Assembly: GCA_963825645.1 (NCBI GenBank)
Contig: CAWGTT010000001.1
Span: forward strand, 434,001-498,000
From: JADJPO01 sp963825645
GTDB lineage: Bacteria; Actinomycetota; Actinomycetes; Actinomycetales; Kineosporiaceae
Direction: 5' to 3'
Length of the DNA: 64,000 nucleotides
Made by a program: the position numbers and the translations under genes. This document shows, piece after piece, positions 50,300 through 59,065 of the stretch. The notes below the pieces were generated by a model. It worked only from the letters and a program-made list of their open reading frames with translations. It did no database searches and was not told where the DNA came from. Each line of letters begins with the position of its first letter. Position 1 is the stretch's first letter.

Positions 50300-51751
50300 A
50301 TGTTCCGTAACACCATGCCGCGATACGAGATCCTGTCCGAGGAGGCGATGGCCGTTCTCGACTCGGGCTGGCGCCGGCTGGTGTCCGAGATCGGCGTCGA
50401 GTTCCTCTCCGACCGCGCGCTGGATCTCTTCCGGGCCGCGGGCCAGAAGGTCGAGGACCAGAACGTCATGCTCGATCCCGACTTCGTGCTGGAGCAGGTG
50501 GCCAAGGCCCCGCGGGAGTTCGACGTCCAGGCCCGCAACCCGGCGAACTCTGTGCACATCGGTGGCGACACGATGGCCTTCTCCGGCGTGTACGGACCCC
50601 CGTTCGTCCGCGAGGGCGAGGTGCGCCGGGACGCCACGCTCGACGACTTCCGCAACTTCGTCCGCCTGGCCCAGTCGTTCAGCGTGCTCGACAGCGCCGG
50701 GGGTGTGATCTGCGAGCCGAACGACGCACCCCTGGACAGCCGCCACCTCGACATGATCTACAACCTGCAGACGCTCACCGACAAGATCTACATGGGCAAC
50801 GTGGTCTCCGGAGTCAACGCCCGGGACACCCTGGCGATGACCGAGATCCTCTTCGGCGGCGGCGAGACCGGTCGGGCCGCGATCGAGCAGACCCCGGCGC
50901 TCATCTCGTTGATCAACTGCAACTCGCCGCTGCGCTGGGACGACCGGATGCTCGACGCTCAGTTCGAATACTGCCAGGCCAACCAGCCGGTGGTGCTCAC
51001 CCCGTTCCTGCTGATGGGCGCGATGTCACCGGTGTCGATCCCGGCCACCCTCGCCCAGCAGATGGCCGAGGCACTGAGCGGGATCGCTCTCGCCCAGCTG
51101 ATCCGGCCGGGCTGCCCAGTGATCTTCGGCTCGTTCCTGTCGAACATCGACATGCAGTCCGGCTCACCGCAGTTCGGCACGCCGGAGTCGGCCGTGGGCC
51201 TGCTGTGCACCGGCCAGATCGCCCGCCGCTTCGGCCTGCCGGTGCGCTCGGGCGGCGGTCTGACCTCCTCGCAGGTGCCGGATGCCCAGGCCGCCTACGA
51301 GGCGCTCATGACGATGCAGTCGACGTTCCTGGCGGGCATCAACTGGGTGATGCACTCCGGTGGCTGGCTCGACGGTGGCCTGATCGCCTGCTACGAGAAG
51401 TTCGTCATCGACATGCAGGTCCTCGAGATGCTCCAGCACGAGTTCACCCCGATCGAGTTCAGTGAGGAGACGCTCGCCTTCGGCGCCCACGCCGAGGTCG
51501 GTCACGGCGGGCACTTCCTCGGCGCCGAGCACACCATGCAGCGCTTCCGCACCTGCTTCTACCGACCGTTCCTGTCCTCCTCGGACAACTACGACCGGTG
51601 GATGCGCAATGGCGCCAAGGACGCCGCGGCTCGCGCGGGCGACGTCTGGCGCACCCGGCTCGCGGAGTACGAGCAGCCGCCGATCGACGAGGCGACCCGG
51701 TCCGAGCTCGAGGCCTATGTCACGCGTCGGCGCGCCGAGCTGGGCGACTGA
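50300..51751 (+). CDS. MttB-family methyltransferase without pyrrolysine (MtgB-like, glycine betaine:corrinoid)
   Basis: The 483-residue protein is a full-length trimethylamine methyltransferase-family member. Conserved parts include GVEFLSDRALDLFRAAGQ, AFSGVYGPPFVREG, RHLDMIYNLQTLTDK, INCNSPLRWDDRML, TPFLLMGAMSPVS, GRLPVRSGGGLTSSQ-like and GAHAEVGHGGHFLGAEHTM. No in-frame TAG occurs, so it is the non-pyrrolysine group, whose founding member MtgB demethylates glycine betaine. Placement among betaine uptake, BetA and dimethylglycine dehydrogenase supports betaine as substrate. Proline betaine or carnitine are alternatives. GGAGG lies 4 bases before ATG 50300. Confidence 0.85.
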   Translation: MFRNTMPRYEILSEEAMAVLDSGWRRLVSEIGVEFLSDRALDLFRAAGQKVEDQNVMLDPDFVLEQVAKAPREFDVQARNPANSVHIGGDTMAFSGVYGPPFVREGEVRRDATLDDFRNFVRLAQSFSVLDSAGGVICEPNDAPLDSRHLDMIYNLQTLTDKIYMGNVVSGVNARDTLAMTEILFGGGETGRAAIEQTPALISLINCNSPLRWDDRMLDAQFEYCQANQPVVLTPFLLMGAMSPVSIPATLAQQMAEALSGIALAQLIRPGCPVIFGSFLSNIDMQSGSPQFGTPESAVGLLCTGQIARRFGLPVRSGGGLTSSQVPDAQAAYEALMTMQSTFLAGINWVMHSGGWLDGGLIACYEKFVIDMQVLEMLQHEFTPIEFSEETLAFGAHAEVGHGGHFLGAEHTMQRFRTCFYRPFLSSSDNYDRWMRNGAKDAAARAGDVWRTRLAEYEQPPIDEATRSELEAYVTRRRAELGD

Positions 51752-51839
51752 ACGCAGGCTCCCTCGACCGGAGGTGGACCGCCCCGTCCGCAGAGGCGGA
51801 ACCACCCGCCGAGGTCAGAACCGTCGGTGATCGGCAGTG

Positions 51840-51854
51840 GTGCGCATTGCGCAT
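51840..51854. promoter_or_regulatory. Putative operator GTGCGCATTGCGCAT at the second iclR promoter
   Basis: A dyad TGCGCA-T-TGCGCA (51841-51853) abuts the -10 TACTCT, a position suited to autorepression. It shares the TGC-N7-GCA layout with sites at 40509, 52755 and 61646. Confidence 0.5.
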
Positions 51855-51859
51855 ACTCT
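51854..51859 (+). promoter_or_regulatory. Leaderless-type -10 box (TACTCT) of the second iclR gene
   Basis: TACTCT ends 7 bases before ATG 51867. Confidence 0.55.
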
Positions 51860-51866
51860 TATCGCC

Positions 51867-52643
51867 ATGAGCAACGCCCCTGGTGACGGCGCGGGGCTGG
51901 TCCAGTCCGTCGACCGCGCCTTGACCGTGCTGGCTCTGCTGGCCCGGCACGGGGAGCTGGGTGTGACCGAGATCGCCTCCGACCTGGAGGTGCACAAGTC
52001 CACGGCCTTCCGGCTGGTGGCCACGCTGGAGGCGCACGACCTGGTCGAGCAGGTCGCCGACCGGGGCAAGTTCCGGCTCGGGGTGGGGGTGCTGCGGCTT
52101 GCCGGGGCGACCACGGTGCGCCTTGACCTGGTACAGGAGAGCCGGCCGGTCGCGGTCCGGCTGGCCCGGGAGGTCGGCGAGACGGTCAACGTCACGGTCC
52201 TGTCCGGTCACGAGGCGCTCTACCTCGACCAGGTCTCCGGGCCGTCCGCTCTGGCGCTGCACAACTGGGCCGGTCAGCGCATCCCCCTGCACGCCACATC
52301 GAACGGCAAGGTACTGCTCGCCTACGCAGGCCCCGGCCTGCTCGCCGAGCTGGACCGGCCACTGCGGCGCTACACCCCGAGGACGGTCGTCGACGAGCAG
52401 TCGATGCGCCGTGAGCTCGAGGAGGTGCGACGGCGGGGGTGGGCCCTGGCCGTCGACGAGCTCGAGGAGGGGCTCACTGCCATCGCCTCGCCCATCCACG
52501 GCGCGGACGGCACGGTGGTCGCGTCGTTGAGCGCCTCGGGCCCGACGTTCCGCCTGACCGACGAGCGCACCCCGGACGTCGCAGCGCGCGTCGCTGCGGC
52601 GGGCAGAGAGATCTCCGAGCGACTGGGGTGGCACTCCTCGTAA
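51867..52643 (+). CDS. Second IclR family transcriptional regulator
   Basis: The 258-residue regulator has the HTH SVDRALTVLALLARHGELGVTEIASDLEVHKSTAFRLVATLE (cited as residues about 14-55) and an effector domain ending DELEEGLTAIASPIHGADG. It follows the MttB-family gene and precedes the betaine transporter, so uptake or dimethylglycine genes are likely targets. A TGCGCA dyad overlaps its own promoter. Confidence 0.88.
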   Translation: MSNAPGDGAGLVQSVDRALTVLALLARHGELGVTEIASDLEVHKSTAFRLVATLEAHDLVEQVADRGKFRLGVGVLRLAGATTVRLDLVQESRPVAVRLAREVGETVNVTVLSGHEALYLDQVSGPSALALHNWAGQRIPLHATSNGKVLLAYAGPGLLAELDRPLRRYTPRTVVDEQSMRRELEEVRRRGWALAVDELEEGLTAIASPIHGADGTVVASLSASGPTFRLTDERTPDVAARVAAAGREISERLGWHSS

Positions 52644-52754
52644 CCGACCTCTACACAGAGTGATCATTCGAGAGCGCTACGCAGTGGATGGGTCGGACCT
52701 CCCTTGACGCCCGCGCACGTTGGGTCAATCCTGTTGCCTGCTTCCCGGCGGCGA

Positions 52755-52769
52755 TTGCGCCCTTCGCAA
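52755..52769. promoter_or_regulatory. Putative operator TTGCGCCCTTCGCAA upstream of proV
   Basis: A perfect TTGCG-N5-CGCAA dyad lies 112 bases before the proV start, in the 238-base spacer after iclR. It has the TTGC-N7-GCAA layout seen upstream of betA. Confidence 0.45.
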
Positions 52770-52881
52770 CACCACATGTACGGCAAGCGCGACCGGTTCG
52801 TGACGGCTCGGCGGTCGGCGCCGCGCAGTCTGGTACCCCACAGCCCCGCGCACCAGGTGGCGCGAACAGGAAGGCGGTCCC

Positions 52882-53985
52882 GTGACGGCAGCCCCGACAG
52901 CGGAGGCGATGACTCCGCCGTCGGAACCGGTTCCCCCCGTGATCAGTGTCCGGAACCTGTGGAAGGTGTTCGGGCCCGGGGCAGAGCAGGTTCCGGGAGA
53001 TCCCGCTCTGGCCGAGCTGAGCCGGCTGGAGCTGATCGAGCGCATCGGGTGCACCGCCGCCGTCCGTGACATCGGGTTCGACGTCGCACCCGGCGAGGTG
53101 TTCGTCGTGATGGGTCTGTCCGGTTCGGGGAAGTCCACCCTGCTGCGCTGCCTGAACCGGCTGATCGAGCCGACGTCCGGCAGCGTGCTCTTCGAGGGTG
53201 AGGACATCGTCACCGCCGGGGCCGGCCGACTGCGAGAGCTGCGTCGTAACGCCTTCTCCACCGTCTTCCAGCATTTCGGTCTGTTGCCGCACCGCCGGGT
53301 TGTCGACAACGTGGCCTACGGGCTCGAGGTCCGCGGGGCGGGCAAGGGCGAGCGTCACGCCCGGGCCATGGAGGTGATCGAGCTGGTCGGCCTCAGCGGC
53401 TACGAGCACTCCTACCCCGACCAGCTCTCCGGCGGCATGCAGCAGCGGGTCGGGCTTGCCCGTGCGCTCGCCGTGGACCCCCACGTGATGTTCTTCGACG
53501 AGCCGTTCTCGGCCCTGGACCCACTGATTCGCCGCGACATGCAGAACGAGGTGATCCGGCTGCACCATGAGGTCGGCAAGACCATGGTGTTCATCACGCA
53601 CGACCTGTCCGAGGCGCTCAAGCTCGGCGACCGGATCCTGATCATGCGTGACGGCGCGCAGGTGCAGTGCGGCACTGGTGACCAGCTGGTCGGCGCCCCG
53701 GCCGACGACTACGTGCGCGACTTCGTCAGCGACGTGCCGCGGGCCAACGTGCTCACCCTGCGGTGGATCATGCGGCCGCCGGTGGAGTCCGACGACCTGA
53801 GCGGCCCCGAGCTCGGCCCGGACGTCGTGGTCCGGGAGGCGACCCGCGCCGTCCTGTCCGGTCACGCGCCGGTGCGTGTGGTGCAGAACGGCGAGTTGGT
53901 GGGCATCGTCGGCGATGAGGAGATCCTCGAGGTGGTCGCCGGCCAGGAGCAGCAGCACGTCGTCGCCGGAAGCACTCGGGCGTGA
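52882..53985 (+). CDS. proV: Glycine betaine/proline ABC transporter ATPase
   Basis: The 367-residue ATPase has Walker A GLSGSGKST, signature LSGGMQQRVGLARAL and Walker B VMFFDEPFSALDP. The ProV-type N-terminal extension (ISVRNLWKVFGPGAE) is present, and a C-terminal CBS-like segment (APVRVVQNGELVGIVGDEEIL) often used for osmotic sensing. It powers uptake of quaternary amines with the fused permease and the lipoprotein that follow. AGGAAGG precedes GTG 52882. Confidence 0.92.
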   Translation: MTAAPTAEAMTPPSEPVPPVISVRNLWKVFGPGAEQVPGDPALAELSRLELIERIGCTAAVRDIGFDVAPGEVFVVMGLSGSGKSTLLRCLNRLIEPTSGSVLFEGEDIVTAGAGRLRELRRNAFSTVFQHFGLLPHRRVVDNVAYGLEVRGAGKGERHARAMEVIELVGLSGYEHSYPDQLSGGMQQRVGLARALAVDPHVMFFDEPFSALDPLIRRDMQNEVIRLHHEVGKTMVFITHDLSEALKLGDRILIMRDGAQVQCGTGDQLVGAPADDYVRDFVSDVPRANVLTLRWIMRPPVESDDLSGPELGPDVVVREATRAVLSGHAPVRVVQNGELVGIVGDEEILEVVAGQEQQHVVAGSTRA

Positions 53986-53992
53986 GGTCCTG

Positions 53993-55999
53993 ATGGCCGC
54001 CGTCGCCGCCACGACGCGGCGTTCGCTGAGTCGACCCGGGCGGCGGATCGCCGTCCTGGGCGTGCTCGTGGCCTGGGTGCTGCTGTGGCTGCTCTTCCGG
54101 GGGACCGACACCCTGCCGTTGGCGCGCTCCGACCTGACCGCTCTGCACCTGCGGCTCAACGACGCCCGGGACTGGGTCGACGCGAACCGGAACAGCTCGC
54201 CGGTGTTCCTCTACGTGTTCAACGAGATCAGGGTGGTCGTCGACGCGCTCGCCTCAGCGCTGCGCACCCTGATCGCGGTGCCTCCGGCGGGCGGCGTCAT
54301 CCCGGTGCTGGGGTGGCTCGGAGTCGTGGCGGTGGCCACGTTCCTGGCCGGTTGGCTGGGCAACCTGAAGGTCGCGCTGCTCACTGGTCTCGGGCTGGTC
54401 TTCATCGGTCTTCAAGGGCTCTGGCAGGAGGCGATGGACAGCCTGGCGCTGACCCTGTCCGCCGTGCTGATCTCCCTGCTGATCGGTATCCCGATCGGGG
54501 TCGGCGCAGGGCTGAGCGAGCGGTTCAACCGGTCGATCACGCCGCTGCTCGACTTCATGCAGACCATGCCGACGTTCGTCTATCTGGCCCCGCTGACCCT
54601 CTTCTTCGGGATCGGTCTGGCGTCGGCGGTGATCGTCACCTTCATCTACGCCGCGCCGCCGGCGATCCGGCTGACCGCGCACGGCATCCGCTCGGTGTCG
54701 CCGGTGACCGTCGAGGCTGCGGAGTCGCTCGGCTCGACGCGCTGGCAGAGCCTGACCAAGGTGCTGCTGCCGATGTCGCGGCGCACCATCGTGCTCGGTG
54801 TGAACCAGACCATCATGGCCGCGCTGGCAATGGTGACGTTGGCCGCGCTCATCGACGCCCCCGGGCTCGGCCGCACCGTGATCAAGGCCCTGCAGAGCGT
54901 CGACGTGGGCACGGCCTTCAACGCTGGGATGGCCCTGGTGGTCCTGGCGATCGTGCTCGACCGGACCACCACGGCGATGGCTGCGCGCTCGCCGGCGGTC
55001 TCGGTCTCGAGCAGGCCGAGGCGCTGGACGGCATCACCCTGGTGGCGGCGCGGGGTTCTGGCCTGCGCCGCCGGGGCCACGCTGGTCGCGGTCTACCTCT
55101 CGCGCACCTACGTCTGGGCTGCCGAGTTCCCCGCCCCGGCAGCCGACAGCCCATGGAACGTGGGCAGGGCGATCACTCGTGGAACCGACGCCGGTACGCA
55201 GTGGGTCCAGGACACCTTCCCCGCCCTGACGTCCGGGCTGCTCGAGGTGACCACGACCTGGGTGATCAACCCCCTGCAGACTCTTCTGACCGGCAGCCCG
55301 TGGTGGGTGACCTCGGCAGCGGTGGTGAGCCTTGCAGTCCTGCTGGGCGGGCTGCGTGCCGCGGCCACCGCGGCGATCTGTCTGGCCCTGATCATCGGGA
55401 CCGGCCTGTGGCAGGACAGCATGGTCACCCTGGCCACCACCTTGGTGGCCACCGCCATCGTGATGCTGCTCGGCATTGGGTTCGGCGTGTGGATGGGCCG
55501 CAGCGGGCGGGCCGACCAGGTGATCCGGCCGGTGCTGGACGCCGCCCAAGTGCTGCCGCCGTTCGTGTACCTGGTCCCGGTCGTGGCGTTGTTCAACCCC
55601 AGCCGGTTCAGCGCCATCGTCGCCGCCGTCGTCTACGCCGCACCGGTGGCGATCAAGATCGTCGCCGACGGGATCCGAGGGGTCTCGCCGACCACGGTGG
55701 AGGCTGCCCTGGCGGCCGGCTCCACGCCGGCCCAGGTGGTGCGCAAGGTACAGCTGCCGATGTCGTCGACGGCGATCACCCTGGCCACCAACCAGGGGCT
55801 CATCTACGTGCTCTCGATGGTGGTGATCGGCGGTCTGGTCGGTGCCGGCGCGCTTGGGTACGACGTCGTCGCCGGCTTCTCCCAGGGGCAGCTGTTCGGC
55901 AAGGGCCTGGCCGCGGGCGTCGCGATCGTGTTATTGGGCATCCTGCTCGACCGGATCACTCAGGCCGCAGCGCGCCGGACCGGCCCCCCGGGGCGCTGA
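53993..55999 (+). CDS. proW: Tandem-fused betaine ABC permease (ProW duplicated)
   Basis: The 668-residue protein holds two binding-protein-dependent permease domains in one chain, each with an EAA loop: VEAAESLGSTRWQSLTKVLLP near residue 240 and VEAALAAGSTPAQVVRKVQLP near 570. A linker with Ser/Arg near 340-355 separates them. Usually ProW-type permeases are single-domain and dimerise; here one polypeptide could form the whole channel. ATG 53993 follows proV by 7 bases, so they are an operon with proX. Confidence 0.88.
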   Translation: MAAVAATTRRSLSRPGRRIAVLGVLVAWVLLWLLFRGTDTLPLARSDLTALHLRLNDARDWVDANRNSSPVFLYVFNEIRVVVDALASALRTLIAVPPAGGVIPVLGWLGVVAVATFLAGWLGNLKVALLTGLGLVFIGLQGLWQEAMDSLALTLSAVLISLLIGIPIGVGAGLSERFNRSITPLLDFMQTMPTFVYLAPLTLFFGIGLASAVIVTFIYAAPPAIRLTAHGIRSVSPVTVEAAESLGSTRWQSLTKVLLPMSRRTIVLGVNQTIMAALAMVTLAALIDAPGLGRTVIKALQSVDVGTAFNAGMALVVLAIVLDRTTTAMAARSPAVSVSSRPRRWTASPWWRRGVLACAAGATLVAVYLSRTYVWAAEFPAPAADSPWNVGRAITRGTDAGTQWVQDTFPALTSGLLEVTTTWVINPLQTLLTGSPWWVTSAAVVSLAVLLGGLRAAATAAICLALIIGTGLWQDSMVTLATTLVATAIVMLLGIGFGVWMGRSGRADQVIRPVLDAAQVLPPFVYLVPVVALFNPSRFSAIVAAVVYAAPVAIKIVADGIRGVSPTTVEAALAAGSTPAQVVRKVQLPMSSTAITLATNQGLIYVLSMVVIGGLVGAGALGYDVVAGFSQGQLFGKGLAAGVAIVLLGILLDRITQAAARRTGPPGR

Positions 56000-56099
56000 G
56001 CCGACGGGTGCCGGGCGAAGTAGGCAGCCCATGCCGGACGGGAAGGTCCCGCACGGCGCAGACAGAAGGCGCAAGACGTCAACAAGGAGGTTGGATCAG

Positions 56100-57095
56100 G
56101 TGGGTGTAGGGACTGCGACACGGGCCGCCGCCCTGGTCACCGGGGCGCTGCTGGCGCTCACAGTGACCGGCTGCGGCGGGGCCAAGGTCGGCGAGACCAC
56201 GACGTCGGCAGCGTCGGCGGCGGACGGCGCGAGCGGTGCCACGGGGGCCGACTGCGGCACCTTCAACATCGCGATCAACCCGTGGGTCGGCTACGAGGCC
56301 GACGCGGCGGTGGTCGGTTACGTCGCCGAGCGTGACCTGGGATGCACGGTGGTCAAGAAGGAGCTCAAGGAGGAGATCGCCTGGCAGGGCTTCGCCACCG
56401 GTGAGGTCGACGTGGTGCTCGAGAACTGGGGCCACCCCGACCTCGTGGCGAAGTACATCGACGAGCAGAAGGTGGCCGTCGACGTGGGCCCGACCGGCAA
56501 CAAGGGGGTCATCGGCTGGTACGTGCCGCCGTGGATGGCCCAGAAGTACCCGGACATCACCGACTGGAAGAACCTCAACAAGTACGCCGATCTGTTCAAG
56601 ACCTCCGAGTCGGGTGGCAAGGGACAGCTCCTCGATGGCGACCCCTCGTTCGTGACCAACGACGACGCCCTGGTGAAGAACCTCAAGCTCGACTACAAGG
56701 TCGTCTACGCGGGCAGTGAGACGGCGCTGATCACTGCGTTCCGGCAGGCCGAGAAGCAGCAGAAGCCGCTGATCGGGTACTTCTACGAGCCGCAGTGGTT
56801 CCTCTCCGAGGTGCCGCTGGTCAAGGTGAACCTGCCGGACTATACCGACGGCTGCGATGCCGACCCGGCCACGGTCGCCTGCGACTACCCGCCCTACGAG
56901 CTGAACAAGATCGCGAGCAAGAAGTTCATGGAGTCCGGCAGCCCGGCGGCCACCCTGGTGAAGAACTTCGTGTGGACCAACGACGACCAGAACCTGGTCG
57001 CGAAGTACATCACCGAGGACAAGATGTCCGCCGAGGACGCCGGCAAGAAGTGGGTCGAGGACAACCCGGACAAGGTCAAGGCCTGGCTGGGCTGA
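56100..57095 (+). CDS. proX: Glycine betaine-binding lipoprotein
   Basis: The 331-residue product has a lipoprotein signal ending in lipobox LTVTGC (Cys near residue 24), then a ProX/OpuAC-like binding fold (FNIAINPWVGYEADAAVVGYV, EIAWQGFATGEVDVVLENWGHP, IGWYVPPWMAQKYPD). Trp and Tyr residues would cage the quaternary ammonium. GTG 56100 lies 9 bases after GGAGG; a TTG at 56091 is too close to it. Anchored outside the membrane, it feeds the fused permease. Confidence 0.9.
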   Translation: MGVGTATRAAALVTGALLALTVTGCGGAKVGETTTSAASAADGASGATGADCGTFNIAINPWVGYEADAAVVGYVAERDLGCTVVKKELKEEIAWQGFATGEVDVVLENWGHPDLVAKYIDEQKVAVDVGPTGNKGVIGWYVPPWMAQKYPDITDWKNLNKYADLFKTSESGGKGQLLDGDPSFVTNDDALVKNLKLDYKVVYAGSETALITAFRQAEKQQKPLIGYFYEPQWFLSEVPLVKVNLPDYTDGCDADPATVACDYPPYELNKIASKKFMESGSPAATLVKNFVWTNDDQNLVAKYITEDKMSAEDAGKKWVEDNPDKVKAWLG

Positions 57096-57119
57096 GCCCG
57101 GCGCCGGACGCAACCGCGT

Positions 57120-57185
57120 CGTGCTCCGCGGGTGCACACGTTCAGGGCCGCCGGCGGCCCTGACGATGTGCACCCGCGGAGCACG
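57120..57185. terminator. Strong bidirectional hairpin after proX and etfA
   Basis: CGTGCTCCGCGGGTGCACA (57120-57138) pairs with 57167-57185, and TCAGGGCCGCC with GGCGGCCCTGA inside, separated by a 3-by-3 internal loop. It stands between convergent proX and etfA. Confidence 0.85.
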
Positions 57186-57193
57186 AGCAGGTT

Positions 57194-58252
57194 TCAGGCG
57201 CGCGCGTCCAGCTCGGCATTGATCGCCGGGACGACCTCATGCAGGTCGCCGATCACCGCGTAGTGCGCCTTGGTCACCATCGGGGCCTCCTGGTCGGTGT
57301 TCACCGCGATGATGGTCTTGGCGCTGGAACACCCGGCCCAGTGCTGGATCGCCCCGCTGATCCCGCAGGGGATATAGACGTCCGGTGTGATCCGGCTGCC
57401 GGTCTGGCCGATCTGCTCGTGGTGCGGACGCCAGCCGAGGCTGGTCACCACCCGGGACACCCCGAGGGAGCCGCCGAGCCGATCGGCCAGGGCAGTCAGA
57501 TCCTCGAAGGAGTCCGGACCGCCCACCCCGCGCCCGCCGCCGACGACGACCCGTGCGCTGCTCAGGTCGCTACCGCCGGTACCCGCCGGCACCAACCGCC
57601 GCACCCGTCCCACCAGGTCGGCCTCCGTGAGGGAGGACGGCGTGAACACCCGGACGTCGACCGGAACAGGCGGGTCGACAAGCACCGGCTCGACGGCGTG
57701 TCCGGCCATGGTCAGAATCGCCGGAGAGCCGACCAGGTCAAGCTCCTCGAGGGCGGAGCCGCCCATCACCTGCCGGCGCACGACCAGCCGGGCGTCACCG
57801 GTCTGCGGTCCCTCGACGTGCGCCGAGACCACGTCAGTGACGTTCGCGGCCATCCGCAGGTCGAGCCGGGCCGCGACGTGGGCGAGCACCTCGTTGCCCC
57901 GCGTGCTGGCCGGCGCCATGAGCACCCCGGGTGCCTCGCCGAGGACGGCGTCGACCACGCAGGCGCCCCAGGCGGCGGCGGAGTACTGCGCCAGCCGCGG
58001 GTCCTGGGCGTGATGCAGCACGCCTACCCCGTGGCTCCCGACCGCCTGGACGGCGCTCGGCGGACAGTCGCCGACCGCGACCGCGTGCACGGCCTCGGGT
58101 GTCAGGCCTGCGACGGCTGCCAGGCCGAGGGCGAAGGTCAGTGCCTCGGCGGACAGCACGCTCAACCCCGAACCGGGGGCCAGGTCGTCCGGAGTGCCGT
58201 CCGAACCCGTTGCGCCGGTGATGGTCTCAGGCTCGACCAGGACGAGGATCAT
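57194..58252 (-). CDS. etfA: Electron transfer flavoprotein alpha subunit
   Basis: The 352-residue subunit has the C-terminal FAD domain motifs VVVGGGRGVGG, GQTGSRITPDVYIPCGISG and IIAVNTDQEAPM. It pairs with EtfB, whose stop overlaps its ATG. With dimethylglycine dehydrogenase upstream in the same operon, it should carry electrons from that enzyme to ETF-quinone oxidoreductase. The ETF-QO gene is not in the window. Confidence 0.9.
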   Translation of the reverse strand: MILVLVEPETITGATGSDGTPDDLAPGSGLSVLSAEALTFALGLAAVAGLTPEAVHAVAVGDCPPSAVQAVGSHGVGVLHHAQDPRLAQYSAAAWGACVVDAVLGEAPGVLMAPASTRGNEVLAHVAARLDLRMAANVTDVVSAHVEGPQTGDARLVVRRQVMGGSALEELDLVGSPAILTMAGHAVEPVLVDPPVPVDVRVFTPSSLTEADLVGRVRRLVPAGTGGSDLSSARVVVGGGRGVGGPDSFEDLTALADRLGGSLGVSRVVTSLGWRPHHEQIGQTGSRITPDVYIPCGISGAIQHWAGCSSAKTIIAVNTDQEAPMVTKAHYAVIGDLHEVVPAINAELDARA

Positions 58253-59064
58253 CGGGCCACCACTCCGATCGAGTGCAGCAGGTCGACCACGGCGGCGGCT
58301 GCGGCCGCGGCGTCCTTATCGGTGCCGAGGACCTGGACGACGCTCGGCTTCTCCGGCGGCAGCACCAGCCGGCGCCGGGCCGTGCCCTGCGAAGGTGGGG
58401 CAGCGTCGATCACCTCGACCGGCGCCTTCTTCGCCTTGAGCCTGCCGGGGATGGAGGGGTAGCGGGGCGTGATGTCCCCCTCCTTGACGGTGACGACCGC
58501 GGGCAGCGGTAGCTCGAACTCCTCGGTTCCGGCCGGTCCGTCGCCGACCGCGACGACGACCCCCCCGGCGATCGACAGCGACCGGATGCCGGTGACCACC
58601 GGCCGGGCGAGCTTGTAGGCCAGCCGGATCCCGACCTGAAAGTCGCCGGTGTCGGCGGCGTCGTTGCCGAGCAGCACCAGGTCGATGCCCTCATTGCTCT
58701 CGCCGCGGTGACGGACGACGTCGGCGATGGCGTCGGCCACGTCGTCCGGGCCGTAGTCGTCCCCGGACGCCCGGGACCCCTCGTCGGCCGTCCGCAGATG
58801 CACCCCGGACGTCACCCCGACGGCGAGCGCCTCCCGCAGCTGCTCGACCGCGCTGTCCGGTCCCAGTGTGAGCACCGTCGCGGAACCACCATGCTCGGAG
58901 GCGATCTGGACGGCCGCCTCCACCGCGCACTCCTCGTCCGGGCTCACTGCGTGCCCGACGTGCCGGGCGTCGACGTGCATCTCATCGCCCGTCAGCAGGA
59001 TCTGGCCGCTGGAGCCGGGAACCCGCTTGATGCAGACCAGGACGTTGGGGGACTCGCTGGACAT
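58249..59064 (-). CDS. etfB: Electron transfer flavoprotein beta subunit
   Basis: The 271-residue protein begins NVLVCIKRVPGSSGQI and has AVSPDEECAVEAAVQI, GNDAADTGDFQVGIRLAYKL (the ETF beta recognition region) and PAVVTVKEGDITPRYPS. It binds AMP and forms the dimer with EtfA. ATG 59064 begins one base after the dehydrogenase stop; the gene is second in the operon. Confidence 0.9.
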   Translation of the reverse strand: MSSESPNVLVCIKRVPGSSGQILLTGDEMHVDARHVGHAVSPDEECAVEAAVQIASEHGGSATVLTLGPDSAVEQLREALAVGVTSGVHLRTADEGSRASGDDYGPDDVADAIADVVRHRGESNEGIDLVLLGNDAADTGDFQVGIRLAYKLARPVVTGIRSLSIAGGVVVAVGDGPAGTEEFELPLPAVVTVKEGDITPRYPSIPGRLKAKKAPVEVIDAAPPSQGTARRRLVLPPEKPSVVQVLGTDKDAAAAAAAVVDLLHSIGVVAR

Positions 59065-59065
59065 C

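Noticed and set aside
54085..56109. Second-frame ORF inside the fused permease
   Set aside because: It runs in another frame of the same strand and encodes an Arg/Gly-rich sequence with no membrane pattern.
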